Below are positions 15,361-24,479 of a DNA stretch of 64,000 nt, piece by piece. The notes below the pieces were generated by a model. The model worked only from the letters and a program-made list of their open reading frames with translations. It was not told the DNA's origin and searched no databases. Position 1 is the first letter of the stretch. Every line of letters starts with the position of its first letter. The stretch lies in assembly GCA_900548975.1 (NCBI GenBank), contig URMS01000011.1:1-64000 (forward strand), written 5' to 3'. The DNA comes from an uncultured Porphyromonadaceae bacterium. GTDB taxonomy: Bacteria > Bacteroidota > Bacteroidia > Bacteroidales > Muribaculaceae. The position numbers and the translations under genes are program-made.

Positions 15361-16302
15361 CTATTTTACAAGAAAATCATAAAACGGGGTATAGTAGAAA
15401 TTGTTCGGTTGTAGATAAAGCTTGTTATTCTTGAAATCAATAACAATGTTAAACCGCTTAAGAAAATTATTGCCAATCATGCCGTCAATATCTTCTTTGC
15501 TTTGCATTCCAGTTGTTAGAGTAGAGAATGCTCCCGCTATTTTGGGCATTATATAAGGCCCGACAATCACTTCATCAAAAAATACATTTTTCAATTCGCC
15601 GCTACCTCCGTCTGAACTTGCAATGCGAGAAATCGCAAAAGGTTTCTGTGTTTCAAGAAGATTGTTTTTATTTACGAAGGGGGTATTTAAGTCTATTATG
15701 CGGTCGGAACCGGTATCTACTTCAAGTAGAAGATTATGAGTTCTACCATTCAGTTTGACATTAAGATTGATAAACGGCACATCATATTTATATACAAAAG
15801 GAATTGACACATAGGAATTATCAAAATTGAAAGTGTCTTTGGGATAGCAATATATTTTGAAATCGTCATAATTTATTTCAATATTGAAGGCAGACAATCC
15901 GTTGAGACCGAAAACTCCATCCCAATATTCGGGTGGATACGGTATGTGTGCGCACCCGGCTTTGTCATATTGTATAGAACCGACTTTGACAGAATTGTCG
16001 TTGCTGTACTGTATGGAATTTTCGCCGGAAGTTCCCAAATTATCAGCAACTTCTCCGTCGTGAATAAAACCTTTGAGTTTTGGAGAGTTTGTGTTAAGAA
16101 CTATTGAAGATGCGCCGGTGTCAACGAGGAATCGTAGAGAATCAGACCCATTTACAAAGGCGGTAATGTATATACGGCTGTCTCCGGCTATGGCAAATGG
16201 TATTTCTCCAATAGGTGTATCTTTTATCATTCTTGCATTTGCGTTGAATGACATCAATACGAAAATGAATACTCCGAAGAAGTGTTTTATTTGTGATTTC
16301 AT
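15361..16302 (-). CDS. Secreted retropepsin-like aspartic protease with two DTG motifs
   Basis: The 313-residue protein has a signal peptide (MKSQIKHFFGVFIFVLMSFN...A) and two aspartyl-protease half-domains. One carries FLVDTGASSIVL at about residues 57-68 and the other LEVDTGSDRIIDL at about 194-206. The IGNNFLKRFNIVIDFKNNKL segment near the C-terminus is typical of this family. Having both DTG triads in one chain suggests an intramolecular active site instead of a homodimer. Expected location is the periplasm or cell surface. The -7 element TAAATTTG lies at 16307-16314 on the minus strand, only four bases before the ATG, so the mRNA may be almost leaderless. It is the first chromosomal gene beside the ICE. 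Confidence 0.8.
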   Translation of the reverse strand: MKSQIKHFFGVFIFVLMSFNANARMIKDTPIGEIPFAIAGDSRIYITAFVNGSDSLRFLVDTGASSIVLNTNSPKLKGFIHDGEVADNLGTSGENSIQYSNDNSVKVGSIQYDKAGCAHIPYPPEYWDGVFGLNGLSAFNIEINYDDFKIYCYPKDTFNFDNSYVSIPFVYKYDVPFINLNVKLNGRTHNLLLEVDTGSDRIIDLNTPFVNKNNLLETQKPFAISRIASSDGGSGELKNVFFDEVIVGPYIMPKIAGAFSTLTTGMQSKEDIDGMIGNNFLKRFNIVIDFKNNKLYLQPNNFYYTPFYDFLVK

Positions 16303-16398
16303 GGTGCAAATTTACGAATAATCTACGAGGTGTCACAGAAATACTTCAAGGTTGTTGACGCGGAATATACAGCAGTCGCGTATCTTGCGGCACTCGCC

Positions 16399-16484
16399 GG
16401 AGGAAAGTATCTTTACGTTCCTCCAGCCGCCTTATGGCGGTCATACCATAGGCTGTGTTTATATTCAACCGCCGCCGGCGGTTG
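16399..16484. repeat. REP-like palindromes, single unit
   Basis: Three hairpins lie in a row: GGAGGAA with TTCCTCC (16399-16422), GCCGCC(TTAT)GGCGG, and AACCGCC(GCC)GGCGGTT. ACCATAGGCTGTGT precedes the last (16445-16484). The 16445-16484 part matches the ends of the RAYT element at 53424-54170. 16303-16647 holds no gene. Confidence 0.7.
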
Positions 16485-16647
16485 CTGCGCCATTATATTG
16501 GAGCGGTACCGCGCTCGTGGCGTTGCGAAAGAACCACCACAAACAGCCAATATACTGCAAATAAGCCGAATAAATAGACAAACCATACGAAACCATATTT
16601 AGTCGCTTATTTTTAGCTATATTTGCAGAAACTAACTATTCCGACAT

Positions 16648-17211
16648 ATGACTACCATTCTTTATGCACACCCCTATGCGGGCAGCTTCAACCATGCTAT
16701 TCTGGAGACCGTAGTGGCCAAGCTCGAGGCTACAGGCCGCGAATGCCGCGTACTCGATCTGTATGCCGACGGCTTTAACCCCGCTCTCGAGGCCGACAGT
16801 CTGCGCCTGTACAGCAACAGCGAGAGCGCCGATCCGCTTGTGAACAAATATCTGGACACGCTCATCGCCTCCGACGAATTCATCATGATCTTTCCCATCT
16901 GGTGGTCGACGATGCCCGCTATCGTCGACGGTTTCTTCGACAAAGTGATGCTTGGCGGCGGCAAGGCTTTCGGCTACGATGAATCGGGGCGCCTCGTTCC
17001 CGCACAGATCCATATGAAGCGCACGGTGATGATATCGACCTCTGAGGCTCCGACCGAAATCTTCAAGCCGTTTTTCATGGGTTATTTTGCCGACAACGTT
17101 CTCGCGACAGTCGGTATGACAAATGTAGAATGGTACAATTGCCCAGCGACATCGCACGGCCCGGCCGAAAACCGCGAGAACTTCCTCGCCATGGTCCGCG
17201 AACTGATCTGA
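16648..17211 (+). CDS. Flavodoxin-fold NAD(P)H dehydrogenase (quinone) family protein
   Basis: The 187-residue protein belongs to the Flavodoxin_2 family (MdaB/KefF/NQO-like), FMN- or FAD-dependent two-electron quinone reductases. Family marks are the start ILYAHPYAGSFNHAILETVV, IMIFPIWWSTMPAIVDGFFD (about 92-111) that shapes the flavin site, and the glycine-rich GGGKAFGYDE. Cytoplasmic. The promoter element TATATTTG lies at 16618-16625. It stands alone between two repeat-rich spacers. Physiological substrate unknown. Confidence 0.8.
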   Translation: MTTILYAHPYAGSFNHAILETVVAKLEATGRECRVLDLYADGFNPALEADSLRLYSNSESADPLVNKYLDTLIASDEFIMIFPIWWSTMPAIVDGFFDKVMLGGGKAFGYDESGRLVPAQIHMKRTVMISTSEAPTEIFKPFFMGYFADNVLATVGMTNVEWYNCPATSHGPAENRENFLAMVRELI

Positions 17212-17224
17212 GATAATTAGAAGT

Positions 17225-17655
17225 TAGAAATTACAAGTTAGGAGTTAGAAGTTGGCTGAGCCACCACTCCTAACTCCTAACTCAAAATCGTCCCGGAGGG
17301 ACGATATCGTGTATAGCCCCGGGCAGCGCCCGGGGTTGCGACGATATGATATATTCAGTTCCGGAGGGACGTCTTGTGGGTCATATAGACGCACCACAAG
17401 ACGTCCCTCCGGGACTTTTGGTGACGGGTCCTCCGTGTCCCCGGGCGTTGCCCGGGGTTATACACGATAACGTGCCTCCGGCACTTTTGTAGTTACAAGT
17501 TAGGAATTAGGAGTTAGAAGTGGGAGGCTGCCTTTAGCGGGCGCCGGCAACTCCTAACTCCTATTTTCTAATTCCTAACTCAAGTTGTTACAAGATACAA
17601 ATTAGGAGTTAGAAGTGGCGGTGCTGCCAACTTCTAACTCCTAATTTGTAATTTC
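17225..17655. repeat. 430-bp intergenic block of nested palindromes
   Basis: No gene fits here. Hairpins visible are TTAGGAGTTAG with CTAACTCCTAA (about 17239-17282); CGTCCC(GGA)GGGACG (about 17289-17303); CCCCGGGC(AGC)GCCCGGGG and its partner CCCCGGGC(GTT)GCCCGGGG; a 19-bp perfect stem CCGGAGGGACGTCTTGTGG with CCACAAGACGTCCCTCCGG (about 17361-17414); GTGCC(TCC)GGCAC; and a 24-bp stem at about 17596-17650. The two CCCCGGGC hairpins are flanked by TATCGTGTATA and TATACACGATA, so the middle (17290-17475) is itself a large inverted repeat. Confidence 0.75.
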
Positions 17656-17664
17656 TAACTACCC

Positions 17665-18183
17665 TTAGTACTGAATAAGGGAGGTAACTTCGGCGTCGGC
17701 CGGGAGGGCGGCGCGGCCGTTGAGGGCGGAAAGCTCGATGATGAAGTTGATGTAAATCTTTTTCGGGTTGAGGCTCTTCACCAGTTTATAGGCAGCTGCC
17801 ATGGTGCCGCCGGTGGCGAGGACATCGTCGTGCAGCACCACGATATCGTCGGGGCCGATGGCATCGCGGTGTATCTCGATTGTGTCGGTGCCGTACTCCT
17901 TGGCATATTCCTGGCGGATGGTGTCGGCGGGCAGCTTGCCGGGCTTGCGGCAAGGCACGAAACCGGCTCCAAGCTCGAAAGCCAGAATAGATCCGCCGAT
18001 GAAACCGCGCGATTCGATGCCTACGACTTTGGTGACACCCTTATCGCGATAGAGCTGCGAAAGATCCCAGCCGATAATATGGAGCGCGCGCGGATCCTTG
18101 AACGCTGTGGTGAGGTCCTTGAAGAGGATGCCCTTGCTCGGGAAATCCTGGACGTCGCGGATTTTGGACTTGATGTATTCCAT
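17665..18183 (-). CDS. apt: Adenine phosphoribosyltransferase
   Basis: The 172-residue enzyme makes AMP from adenine and PRPP in purine salvage. The start MEYIKSKIRDVQDFPSKGILFKD (first 20 shown in part) is typical. The PRPP-binding motif is VVLHDDVLATGGTMAAA (about residues 115-131) and VVGIESRGFIGG marks the purine site. Full length for the family. It lies 68 bases downstream of the mnmG start region on the opposite side, in the same direction as mnmG and ybeY, and could be read from that transcript or its own promoter. Confidence 0.95.
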   Translation of the reverse strand: MEYIKSKIRDVQDFPSKGILFKDLTTAFKDPRALHIIGWDLSQLYRDKGVTKVVGIESRGFIGGSILAFELGAGFVPCRKPGKLPADTIRQEYAKEYGTDTIEIHRDAIGPDDIVVLHDDVLATGGTMAAAYKLVKSLNPKKIYINFIIELSALNGRAALPADAEVTSLIQY

Positions 18184-18251
18184 TAAATATAGTTTTATAA
18201 TTATTTGATTTTCGAATGATTGAGTCTAAATTGTTTCACGTGGAACATTAT

Positions 18252-20129
18252 TCAGCGGTTCATAAGTAACAGCAGGATACTCACATCGCTTGGCGAGACG
18301 CCGGGAATCCTCGAAGCCTCGCCCACACTTGCGGGCTTGTGGCGGTCGAGCTTCTGTCGGGCTTCGGTAGACAGAGCCATAATCTGCGAATAGTCGGTAT
18401 CAGGCGATAGCTTCACGTCTTCGAGACGGTGGAGCTTTTCGGCCACGAGCCGTTCGCGGGCAATGTATCCTTCGTATTTGATAAGTATTTCGGCAGCCTC
18501 TACGATTTCGAAACGGCGATTTTCGGGCAAAGAATCGACCAAAGCCGCCAATGGCTCGACGAACGGCGCTATCGAGAGGATGGAAAGCTGAGGACGCTCG
18601 ATGAGCGAACGGAGTTTCACGCCCTGGCGGAGTTCGCTCGTACCTGCATCTTTGAGCAGGGCCTCGACATCGGCGGGGCGCACGGTGAGCGTATCGGCAA
18701 GTTCTATGATGGCGTCGCGGAGACGTCGTTTTTCTTCGAGGAGCGAATAGCGGTGTTCGTCGGCGAGACCGAGGGCATATGCCAGGGGGGTAAGGCGCAT
18801 GTCGGCATCGTCCTGACGAAGCAGGATGCGGTACTCTGCACGGCTGGTGAACATGCGGTATGGCTCATCGACACCTTTGGTCACCAGGTCGTCGATAAGC
18901 ACACCGATATAGGCCTGGTCGCGGGCGAGCACGAGCGGTTCTTTGCCCAGCAGCTGAAGAGCGGCGTTGGCGCCGGCTACCAGTCCCTGGCCTGCGGCCT
19001 CCTCATAGCCGGTAGTGCCGTTGATCTGTCCGGCGAAGAACAGACCGGGCACAAGCCGTGTCTCGAGCGTGTGGCGAAGCTGTGTGGGGTCGAAGAAATC
19101 GTACTCTATGGCATAGCCCACACGGTAGAGCTGGGCGTTCTCGAGGGCCAGGACAGTAGATATAGCGGCTATCTGTATATCCATGGGCATCGACGAGGAG
19201 AAGCCGTTGACGTAGTATTCCTGCGTGGTTTCGCCTTCGGGCTCGAGGAAGAGCTGATGCTGTGTCTTGTCGGCGAAAGTAACGATTTTCGTCTCTATCG
19301 ACGGACAATAGCGCGGACCGATACTCTGAATCTGGCCGTTGTAAAGCGGCGAGTCGGGCAGCCCGCGGCGCAGTATAGCGCAGGTCTCCTCGTTGGTATA
19401 CACGGTGTAGCACTCGCGCTGACGGAGTGTGCTGCGCACCTCGGGGAGGTATGAAAAATGATGGAAATCGTCGTCGCCGGGCTGTGGTATGGCCTTGGAG
19501 AAATCGATAGTGCGGCCGTCGAGGCGCATGGGCGTGCCGGTCTTCATGCGGGCGGCGGTGAATCCGAGAGAACGCAGCTGCTCGGTAAGACCGTGGGATG
19601 CCGGTTCGGAAATGCGGCCGCCTTCGAACGACACACGCCCTATATGCATCAGGCCGCCGAGGAAGGTGCCGTTGGTGAGCACTACCCTCCCCGCCCGGAA
19701 TGTCGCGCCCTCCGAGGTGTGGACACCGGCGAGGACATTGCCGTCGAAAACAAGCGAATCGACGTTGCCCTGCCACAACGACAGATTGGGAGTATTCTCG
19801 AGAATCTCGCGCCAGAGGGCCGAGAATTTATTGCGGTCGGCCTGTATGCGCGGGCTCCACATGGCCGGGCCCTTGCTGCGGTTGAGCATGCGGAACTGTA
19901 TGCTCGTGCGGTCGGCCACGATTCCCATCATGCCGCCGAGAGCATCGATCTCGCGCACGATCTGGCCTTTGGCAATACCGCCCACGGCCGGATTGCAGCT
20001 CATCTGCGCGATTTTGTTGAGGTCCATCGTCACAAGAAGTGTACGCGCACCCAGACGCGCGGCCGCATGGGCCGCCTCGCAGCCGGCATGGCCGGCGCCT
20101 ACTACTATTATGTCGAAATCGAATCGCAA
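18252..20129 (-). CDS. mnmG: tRNA uridine-5-carboxymethylaminomethyl(34) synthesis enzyme MnmG
   Basis: The 625-residue FAD protein works with MnmE to modify wobble uridine 34 in several tRNAs. The N-terminal Rossmann motif is IIVVGAGHAGCEAAHAAARL (about residues 6-25), followed by MSCNPAVGGIAKG and DRTSIQFRMLNRSKGPA, both family hallmarks. The C-terminal helical domain (YEGYIARE, about 556-563) binds MnmE and tRNA. Length is normal. It lies 25 bases downstream of ybeY. Confidence 0.96.
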   Translation of the reverse strand: MRFDFDIIVVGAGHAGCEAAHAAARLGARTLLVTMDLNKIAQMSCNPAVGGIAKGQIVREIDALGGMMGIVADRTSIQFRMLNRSKGPAMWSPRIQADRNKFSALWREILENTPNLSLWQGNVDSLVFDGNVLAGVHTSEGATFRAGRVVLTNGTFLGGLMHIGRVSFEGGRISEPASHGLTEQLRSLGFTAARMKTGTPMRLDGRTIDFSKAIPQPGDDDFHHFSYLPEVRSTLRQRECYTVYTNEETCAILRRGLPDSPLYNGQIQSIGPRYCPSIETKIVTFADKTQHQLFLEPEGETTQEYYVNGFSSSMPMDIQIAAISTVLALENAQLYRVGYAIEYDFFDPTQLRHTLETRLVPGLFFAGQINGTTGYEEAAGQGLVAGANAALQLLGKEPLVLARDQAYIGVLIDDLVTKGVDEPYRMFTSRAEYRILLRQDDADMRLTPLAYALGLADEHRYSLLEEKRRLRDAIIELADTLTVRPADVEALLKDAGTSELRQGVKLRSLIERPQLSILSIAPFVEPLAALVDSLPENRRFEIVEAAEILIKYEGYIARERLVAEKLHRLEDVKLSPDTDYSQIMALSTEARQKLDRHKPASVGEASRIPGVSPSDVSILLLLMNR

Positions 20130-20154
20130 AACAATAATTCTTGGTTAGTGAACA

Positions 20155-20580
20155 TCATTCGCCGAGCATGGCGAGAGCCTTTTCCTCGGCAGCCTCCATG
20201 ATCTCGCGCTCGCCCGGACCCTTGTCGTTGATACCGCACAGATGCAGCACACCATGGATAATGACGCGGAGCAGCTCGCGGTCGTAGTCCACACCGAGCA
20301 TCTCTGCATTGGAACGCACAGTGTCGAGCGATATGTACATATCGCCCCGCAGCATGGCAGCCGTGCAGGTATCGAAGGTAATGATGTCGGTATAGTAATC
20401 GTGACTCAGGAAGCGACGGTTGACGTCGATAATCTCCTCATCGGAGCAAAAAATGTAATTGAGGGAACGGACAATTCGGTTGTAAGAAGCCGCAACTTGG
20501 ACAATCCATTGCTCAAGCTGCTGATAATCAAGCTTCGGGGTGTCAACACCCGAGGCAATCCATTGAAAAGCGGGCGTCAT
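20155..20580 (-). CDS. ybeY: Endoribonuclease YbeY (rRNA maturation factor)
   Basis: The 141-residue metal-dependent RNase takes part in 16S rRNA 3' maturation and ribosome quality control. The zinc motif appears as IIHGVLHLCGINDKGPGE (about residues 107-124); the third ligand position reads DK where Proteobacteria have DH, as is usual in Bacteroidetes. YTDIITFD is the other family signature. The -7 element TATCTTTG (minus strand, 20597-20604) is 16 bases upstream of the ATG and probably serves ybeY and mnmG. The region 20581-20802 holds no gene. Confidence 0.9.
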   Translation of the reverse strand: MTPAFQWIASGVDTPKLDYQQLEQWIVQVAASYNRIVRSLNYIFCSDEEIIDVNRRFLSHDYYTDIITFDTCTAAMLRGDMYISLDTVRSNAEMLGVDYDRELLRVIIHGVLHLCGINDKGPGEREIMEAAEEKALAMLGE

Positions 20581-20802
20581 ATCATTAAATTACTTGCAAA
20601 GATAAATAAAAAATAGGAAAAACACCGCTCACAGATTGTTCAAAAATAAAGAAAGCGTAACGCGAGCGCAACATGTTGAACAACATTGATTTAGACGAAC
20701 AGAACACGCTTTGAGAATCGATTTTTCAGACTCCCCTGCCCTACCCTCGGGTAAAAATACGATTCTCAGTCCATTTTTTTGTATCTTTACCACAAAAAGA
20801 AT

Positions 20803-21381
20803 ATGCCCAGGCTGAACGACTTCATGGAGTGCCCCGATCTGGCGCCTTTCTACAATTTCTGTCTTGCAAATGGCGCAACGGTAAAATACGACAAAGGCTG
20901 CGCTTTTGTCGACGAAGGCTCGCTCTGTCGTTACATCGCCGTAGTAAAGTCGGGATATTTCAAATATGTGGTCTTCGACAGTGGGGGCGACGAACACACT
21001 ACCGGATTCTCTTTCGAAGGAGATATCGTGACAGACTATGTGCACTCTTTCCTGTACTCGCAGCCCTCGACCACATCGATAGTGGCAGGCGCCGATGCCG
21101 AAGTCGTGAGAGTGCCCATTGCCCGGATGCGCACATATATCGAAAACACCGATCCAAATTATTTTACGCTCGCGGCCTCCGTTCTCCTGAAGGAAGCCTA
21201 CAGCCGGTATATCGACATGCATCGCTTCTCGCCATTGGAACGGTACGAAAAACTTTTGGAACGTGTCCCCGGACTCCTCACCCTCGTGCCGATGCAGGAA
21301 CTGGCATCCTATCTGGCGGTTTCTCGCCGGCAATTCCAGCGCATCCGCGCACAGGCGGGACATTTGTCCCACGACAGATGA
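20803..21381 (+). CDS. Crp/Fnr-family transcriptional regulator
   Basis: The 192-residue protein has a cyclic-nucleotide-binding-like beta barrel over about residues 1-115 (VKYDKGCAFVDEGSLCRYIA, KSGYFKYVVFDSGGDEH, GFSFEGDIVTDY) and a C-terminal winged helix (LVPMQELASYLAVSRRQFQR). The ATG at 20803 was chosen because the longer frame begins with TTG 20779 and overlaps a TATCTTTA promoter-like element. The helix-turn-helix is short and the protein stops soon after it. Ligand and targets unknown. Confidence 0.8.
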   Translation: MPRLNDFMECPDLAPFYNFCLANGATVKYDKGCAFVDEGSLCRYIAVVKSGYFKYVVFDSGGDEHTTGFSFEGDIVTDYVHSFLYSQPSTTSIVAGADAEVVRVPIARMRTYIENTDPNYFTLAASVLLKEAYSRYIDMHRFSPLERYEKLLERVPGLLTLVPMQELASYLAVSRRQFQRIRAQAGHLSHDR

Positions 21382-21420
21382 AACATATACCGTAATTTTG
21401 GGGAATAAAATCCCCCGGAT

Positions 21421-22665
21421 ATGTTCAGGAAATTAGCGACTGTAGGGCTACTGATAGCATCGGCCCTGTGCACTCCCACCGCGGAGGCTGCCAAAATATA
21501 TCAGCTGGCCAATGCCCGCGTCTACCACAAAGGCGGCCCCATAAGCGAATATACCACAACCACAGGGCTATCTATGCCACGCAAAAAGGATGCCCTTCAT
21601 CCGGTGGAAAACGTATATACCAAAGCGCAGAAGAAAAGCGCCGAAATAGCCCCGGCCGATGTCGACTCGGTTGTGGCATGGCTGCCGACACAGCCCGACA
21701 AGCGCTATACATTCGTATATCTGCCCAAATACGGATGGTGCTTCCTCCTTGACAAAGCGCCGCAATCCACCGCTTACGTCTATTCCGACGGCGGCTACCG
21801 CATCCGCCCCGACGGCGGTCTGTGGTTCTTCGACACCCAGAAACTGATTGTAGAACGCGACGGCAAGACCGCCGATCTGAAGAATTTCTTCGACATGAAG
21901 CCCGATAAATTCGCCCGGGAAGTAGCCGGAATATCAGGCGGAGACACCGCTCTGGAAGCTCGCCTGAAATACCTTCTGGGCCGCGAACATCCCGACAATT
22001 ACGTGCGTGTGGTGAAGATGGACGGCGACACAATCTTCGGCTATCTCCACAACGATGCCAAGACAATAGCCAAAAATCTCTTCTCGAAATCGGGCTCGCT
22101 GCAGCAATATATCAACATCAGCGAGGAGCCCGACAGCAAGCGTACGCGCTACTCCGCCGACGACGTCAGCGAGATACAATGGTTCGACAACAACATCGCG
22201 CCGAATACGAGGGTATCGATGTCGATGAATGCCCCGCGCATGTTCAAGGCCAAGAACTATACCCGCGGCTTCACATGGCTGTGGGACCGGCGTCCCGGAG
22301 GCTGTATAGTCAAATGGGAAGCATGGGAGACCAGCGGCGGCAGAAATCCCGTCAGCCGCCTTGTCCCTGTGGTAAGTGTATATTTCGAAGGCGCCAAAGG
22401 CGCGTTTATGCTCTATTCCAACGGTTCCGTAAGCCTTGCCCTGCTCTACCACTACATGAAGGACGCGGCACCCGAATTCCACAAAATGCTGAAAGAATAC
22501 TATGGCGATAGCCCCGATGCGAAGGCTCACATCAACGAGATCAAAGACAACCCGTCGACCATCCTCATACTATACGAAGAATACCTCAGGACTCACGAAC
22601 CTATAGACGACCGGCCCGACGCCAAAGTGTCGGACGACGAAAAAGAAGACAAGGAAAAAAAGTAA
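21421..22665 (+). CDS. Secreted protein of unknown function
   Basis: The 414-residue protein has a signal peptide (MFRKLATVGLLIASALCTPT-AEAA). The body contains two WF-rich segments (YLPKYGWCFLLDKAP and RPDGGLWFFDTQKLIVERDG) and a region with YVRVVKMDGDTIFGYL, VSEIQWFDNN and GGCIVKWEAW that looks beta-rich. The end is a charged D/E/K tail (KVSDDEKEDKEKK). No catalytic motif is recognised. Promoter element TAATTTTG lies at 21393-21400, 20 bases before the ATG. Location should be periplasm or surface. Confidence 0.7.
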   Translation: MFRKLATVGLLIASALCTPTAEAAKIYQLANARVYHKGGPISEYTTTTGLSMPRKKDALHPVENVYTKAQKKSAEIAPADVDSVVAWLPTQPDKRYTFVYLPKYGWCFLLDKAPQSTAYVYSDGGYRIRPDGGLWFFDTQKLIVERDGKTADLKNFFDMKPDKFAREVAGISGGDTALEARLKYLLGREHPDNYVRVVKMDGDTIFGYLHNDAKTIAKNLFSKSGSLQQYINISEEPDSKRTRYSADDVSEIQWFDNNIAPNTRVSMSMNAPRMFKAKNYTRGFTWLWDRRPGGCIVKWEAWETSGGRNPVSRLVPVVSVYFEGAKGAFMLYSNGSVSLALLYHYMKDAAPEFHKMLKEYYGDSPDAKAHINEIKDNPSTILILYEEYLRTHEPIDDRPDAKVSDDEKEDKEKK

Positions 22666-22803
22666 ACAATGGCGGCCCTTCACACCGTGCATCTAACATT
22701 TGAAAAGGGACCCAGGCACAGCAATTGAAAAAGGACCCACCCCATGGGTAAGTTTAACCTGGACAGTGTTGATAAAACAAACCAACATCAACGCGTCCAC
22801 AAA

Positions 22804-23080
22804 ATGTTACACAAGGAGGAAAAGACATCCATCATTCAGTCTTATCGCCGCGAAGGGATGAGCATGAGCCGCAAGACGGTACGCAAGTATCTCCGGGAGT
22901 TCGAAAAATAGACGGGTCCCGCTCCCACATCCGGGGAGGTTGACGACTATCTTCTGACAAAGCCGAAGTACGACAGCAGCGGTCGTGTTCGGCGTGTGGT
23001 GACCGAAGAGGTGCGCCCGCGGATTGACGGCTTTATAGCCCGCAACCGGGAGAATGCGGCGGTCGGGCTGAGGAGAAATG
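22804..23080 (+). pseudogene. Remnant of IS21-family istA transposase
   Basis: The frame starts MLHKEEKTSIIQSYRREGMS, the typical IstA N-terminus, then jumps to SRKTVRKYLREFEK, lacking several residues of the helix-turn-helix. TAG stops it at 22909-22911. After the stop the same frame continues with IstA-like sequence (PRIDGFIARNRENAAVG) and is cut off near 23080, where the next gene's end begins. No istB is present. It marks the edge of an AT-rich island. Confidence 0.8.
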
Positions 23081-23082
23081 AT

Positions 23083-23673
23083 TCACTTAAATAACAATGT
23101 GTCACAGGGTGTCGGCAAATATGGACGGATAGAAGGATCCGCTATCCATAACATTAAAAATGCAAGTTGATTAAGTTTATTTTGAAAATTTATGCTATCA
23201 GCCCCGTTGTAAAAAACTTTTGCATCATTATAGCTAAAAGAGAGATTGCCATCTTTTATAATGTCTAGTTCGTAATATATCGGATTATATACTCTATTTT
23301 TTAATGGCGTTAACAAATGAGCATTATTAGTCAAAGAATCAATCCCCCAACAGATTGTATTAATGTTATTTTTAATAAAGGATAAAGTGTCAGGTATATC
23401 TTGATTTGCGTAATCAATATGGTTCCTTGTTGTGCCGTTATAAAGATGAATTTCTGAAGAATCCGATACTATTAAGGACCATATAATTCCATGATGTCCG
23501 GTGCAATAGAATATATAATCGTTTTTATTGATAGATATGCCTTGTTCGCTCATCAGTGATTGTATCCATGCCCGCTGTTTGTCAATGTCACAAACAGTAT
23601 TTGTAGATTGTGCATTGACAAACAACATCGAAATAATGAATATAAATAGAACTGATGAGATTAAACTTTTCAT
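23083..23673 (-). CDS. Small secreted partner protein in the Rhs-metallopeptidase operon
   Basis: The 196-residue protein has a signal peptide (MKSLISSVLFIFIISMLFVN-AQS), so it acts outside the cytoplasm. The mature part is AT-rich in codon use and shows no known motif; CTGHHGIIWSLIVSDSSEIH and INTICWGIDSL stand out. Its start codon touches the stop of the metallopeptidase gene, so the two are translationally coupled. It could be an immunity protein, an inhibitor or a chaperone for its neighbour; this is inferred only from position. Confidence 0.7.
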   Translation of the reverse strand: MKSLISSVLFIFIISMLFVNAQSTNTVCDIDKQRAWIQSLMSEQGISINKNDYIFYCTGHHGIIWSLIVSDSSEIHLYNGTTRNHIDYANQDIPDTLSFIKNNINTICWGIDSLTNNAHLLTPLKNRVYNPIYYELDIIKDGNLSFSYNDAKVFYNGADSINFQNKLNQLAFLMLWIADPSIRPYLPTPCDTLLFK

Positions 23674-24479
23674 TATCTAAAACTCGGTAAAAGAGAACAA
23701 CCGGGGAATGCGCCATTTGTAACATGGTTTTCGCCGGTATTAATAAAAGGAATTCCCATTACTCGCAATATAAGGTTTTCTGTTTGAATAGCATCTACAT
23801 GCTGGTTTAAATCGCCTCTACCAAGCGCTAACGATCTTCCATGTCCTATTATTTCATGCCCCGTGGTTACTGCTCTACCGTTAGGATGAAATGACGACTT
23901 TTTGAAAATTAATGAATATGTTCCGTTATTAGTGGGGGTCGTAAGCCCACCGCCACCTTGATTTTTGATAAAGGCTACAGGGAACCCGCCATTTACATCT
24001 AGAATGGTAGATGTTGGTAAATCAGGATGGTCGAACAATGGTGCAAATACTTTTTCAGCCGAATAGGATAAATTCCCTGTGTCCTCTATATATTCGACTT
24101 TGTGCACGTCATCAGAATTAATCGTGTTGACTACCATCTGAACCAATGCCTGCTGATCTTCGTTTAACGAGATACCACTAAAGGTAGCAGAAAGTGCTTC
24201 TGACGATATCGGAGCAAATGATTTTCCATTTTGTTTCTTGCCAGATTGCACTATCAGATTCCTAAAGTTAGCAAATTCATCGCCCGGGAACATTGCTCTA
24301 AAGTCTTCAACAGCCATTTTAGCATCCTTTTTGGTCACACCTTCAATTACACATCCAGTCGGGTCAACACAGTTGACTGGATCTCCACCACAGTAAGAAT
24401 ATGGTGATAAATGAGGATATGCATGACTACTTAGAGGATAAAGCAGAAGTGATATTACTAATAATTGTATTTGTTTCAT
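23673..24479 (-). CDS. Rhs-derived protein with HExxH metallopeptidase motif
   Basis: The 268-residue protein has a signal peptide (MKQIQLLVISLLLYPLSSHA). The mature start YPHLSPYSYCGGDPVNCVDP is the end signature of Rhs-repeat core domains, after which polymorphic toxin tips begin. The following 215 residues form the tip. It carries HEIIGHGRSLALGRG (about residue 207), a zincin-type HExxH motif with a conserved glycine. The large Rhs shell is absent, so this looks like a toxin tip re-equipped with its own secretion signal. It overlaps the transglutaminase-like gene by four bases (ATGA). Enzymatic activity is inferred. Confidence 0.75.
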   Translation of the reverse strand: MKQIQLLVISLLLYPLSSHAYPHLSPYSYCGGDPVNCVDPTGCVIEGVTKKDAKMAVEDFRAMFPGDEFANFRNLIVQSGKKQNGKSFAPISSEALSATFSGISLNEDQQALVQMVVNTINSDDVHKVEYIEDTGNLSYSAEKVFAPLFDHPDLPTSTILDVNGGFPVAFIKNQGGGGLTTPTNNGTYSLIFKKSSFHPNGRAVTTGHEIIGHGRSLALGRGDLNQHVDAIQTENLILRVMGIPFINTGENHVTNGAFPGCSLLPSFR

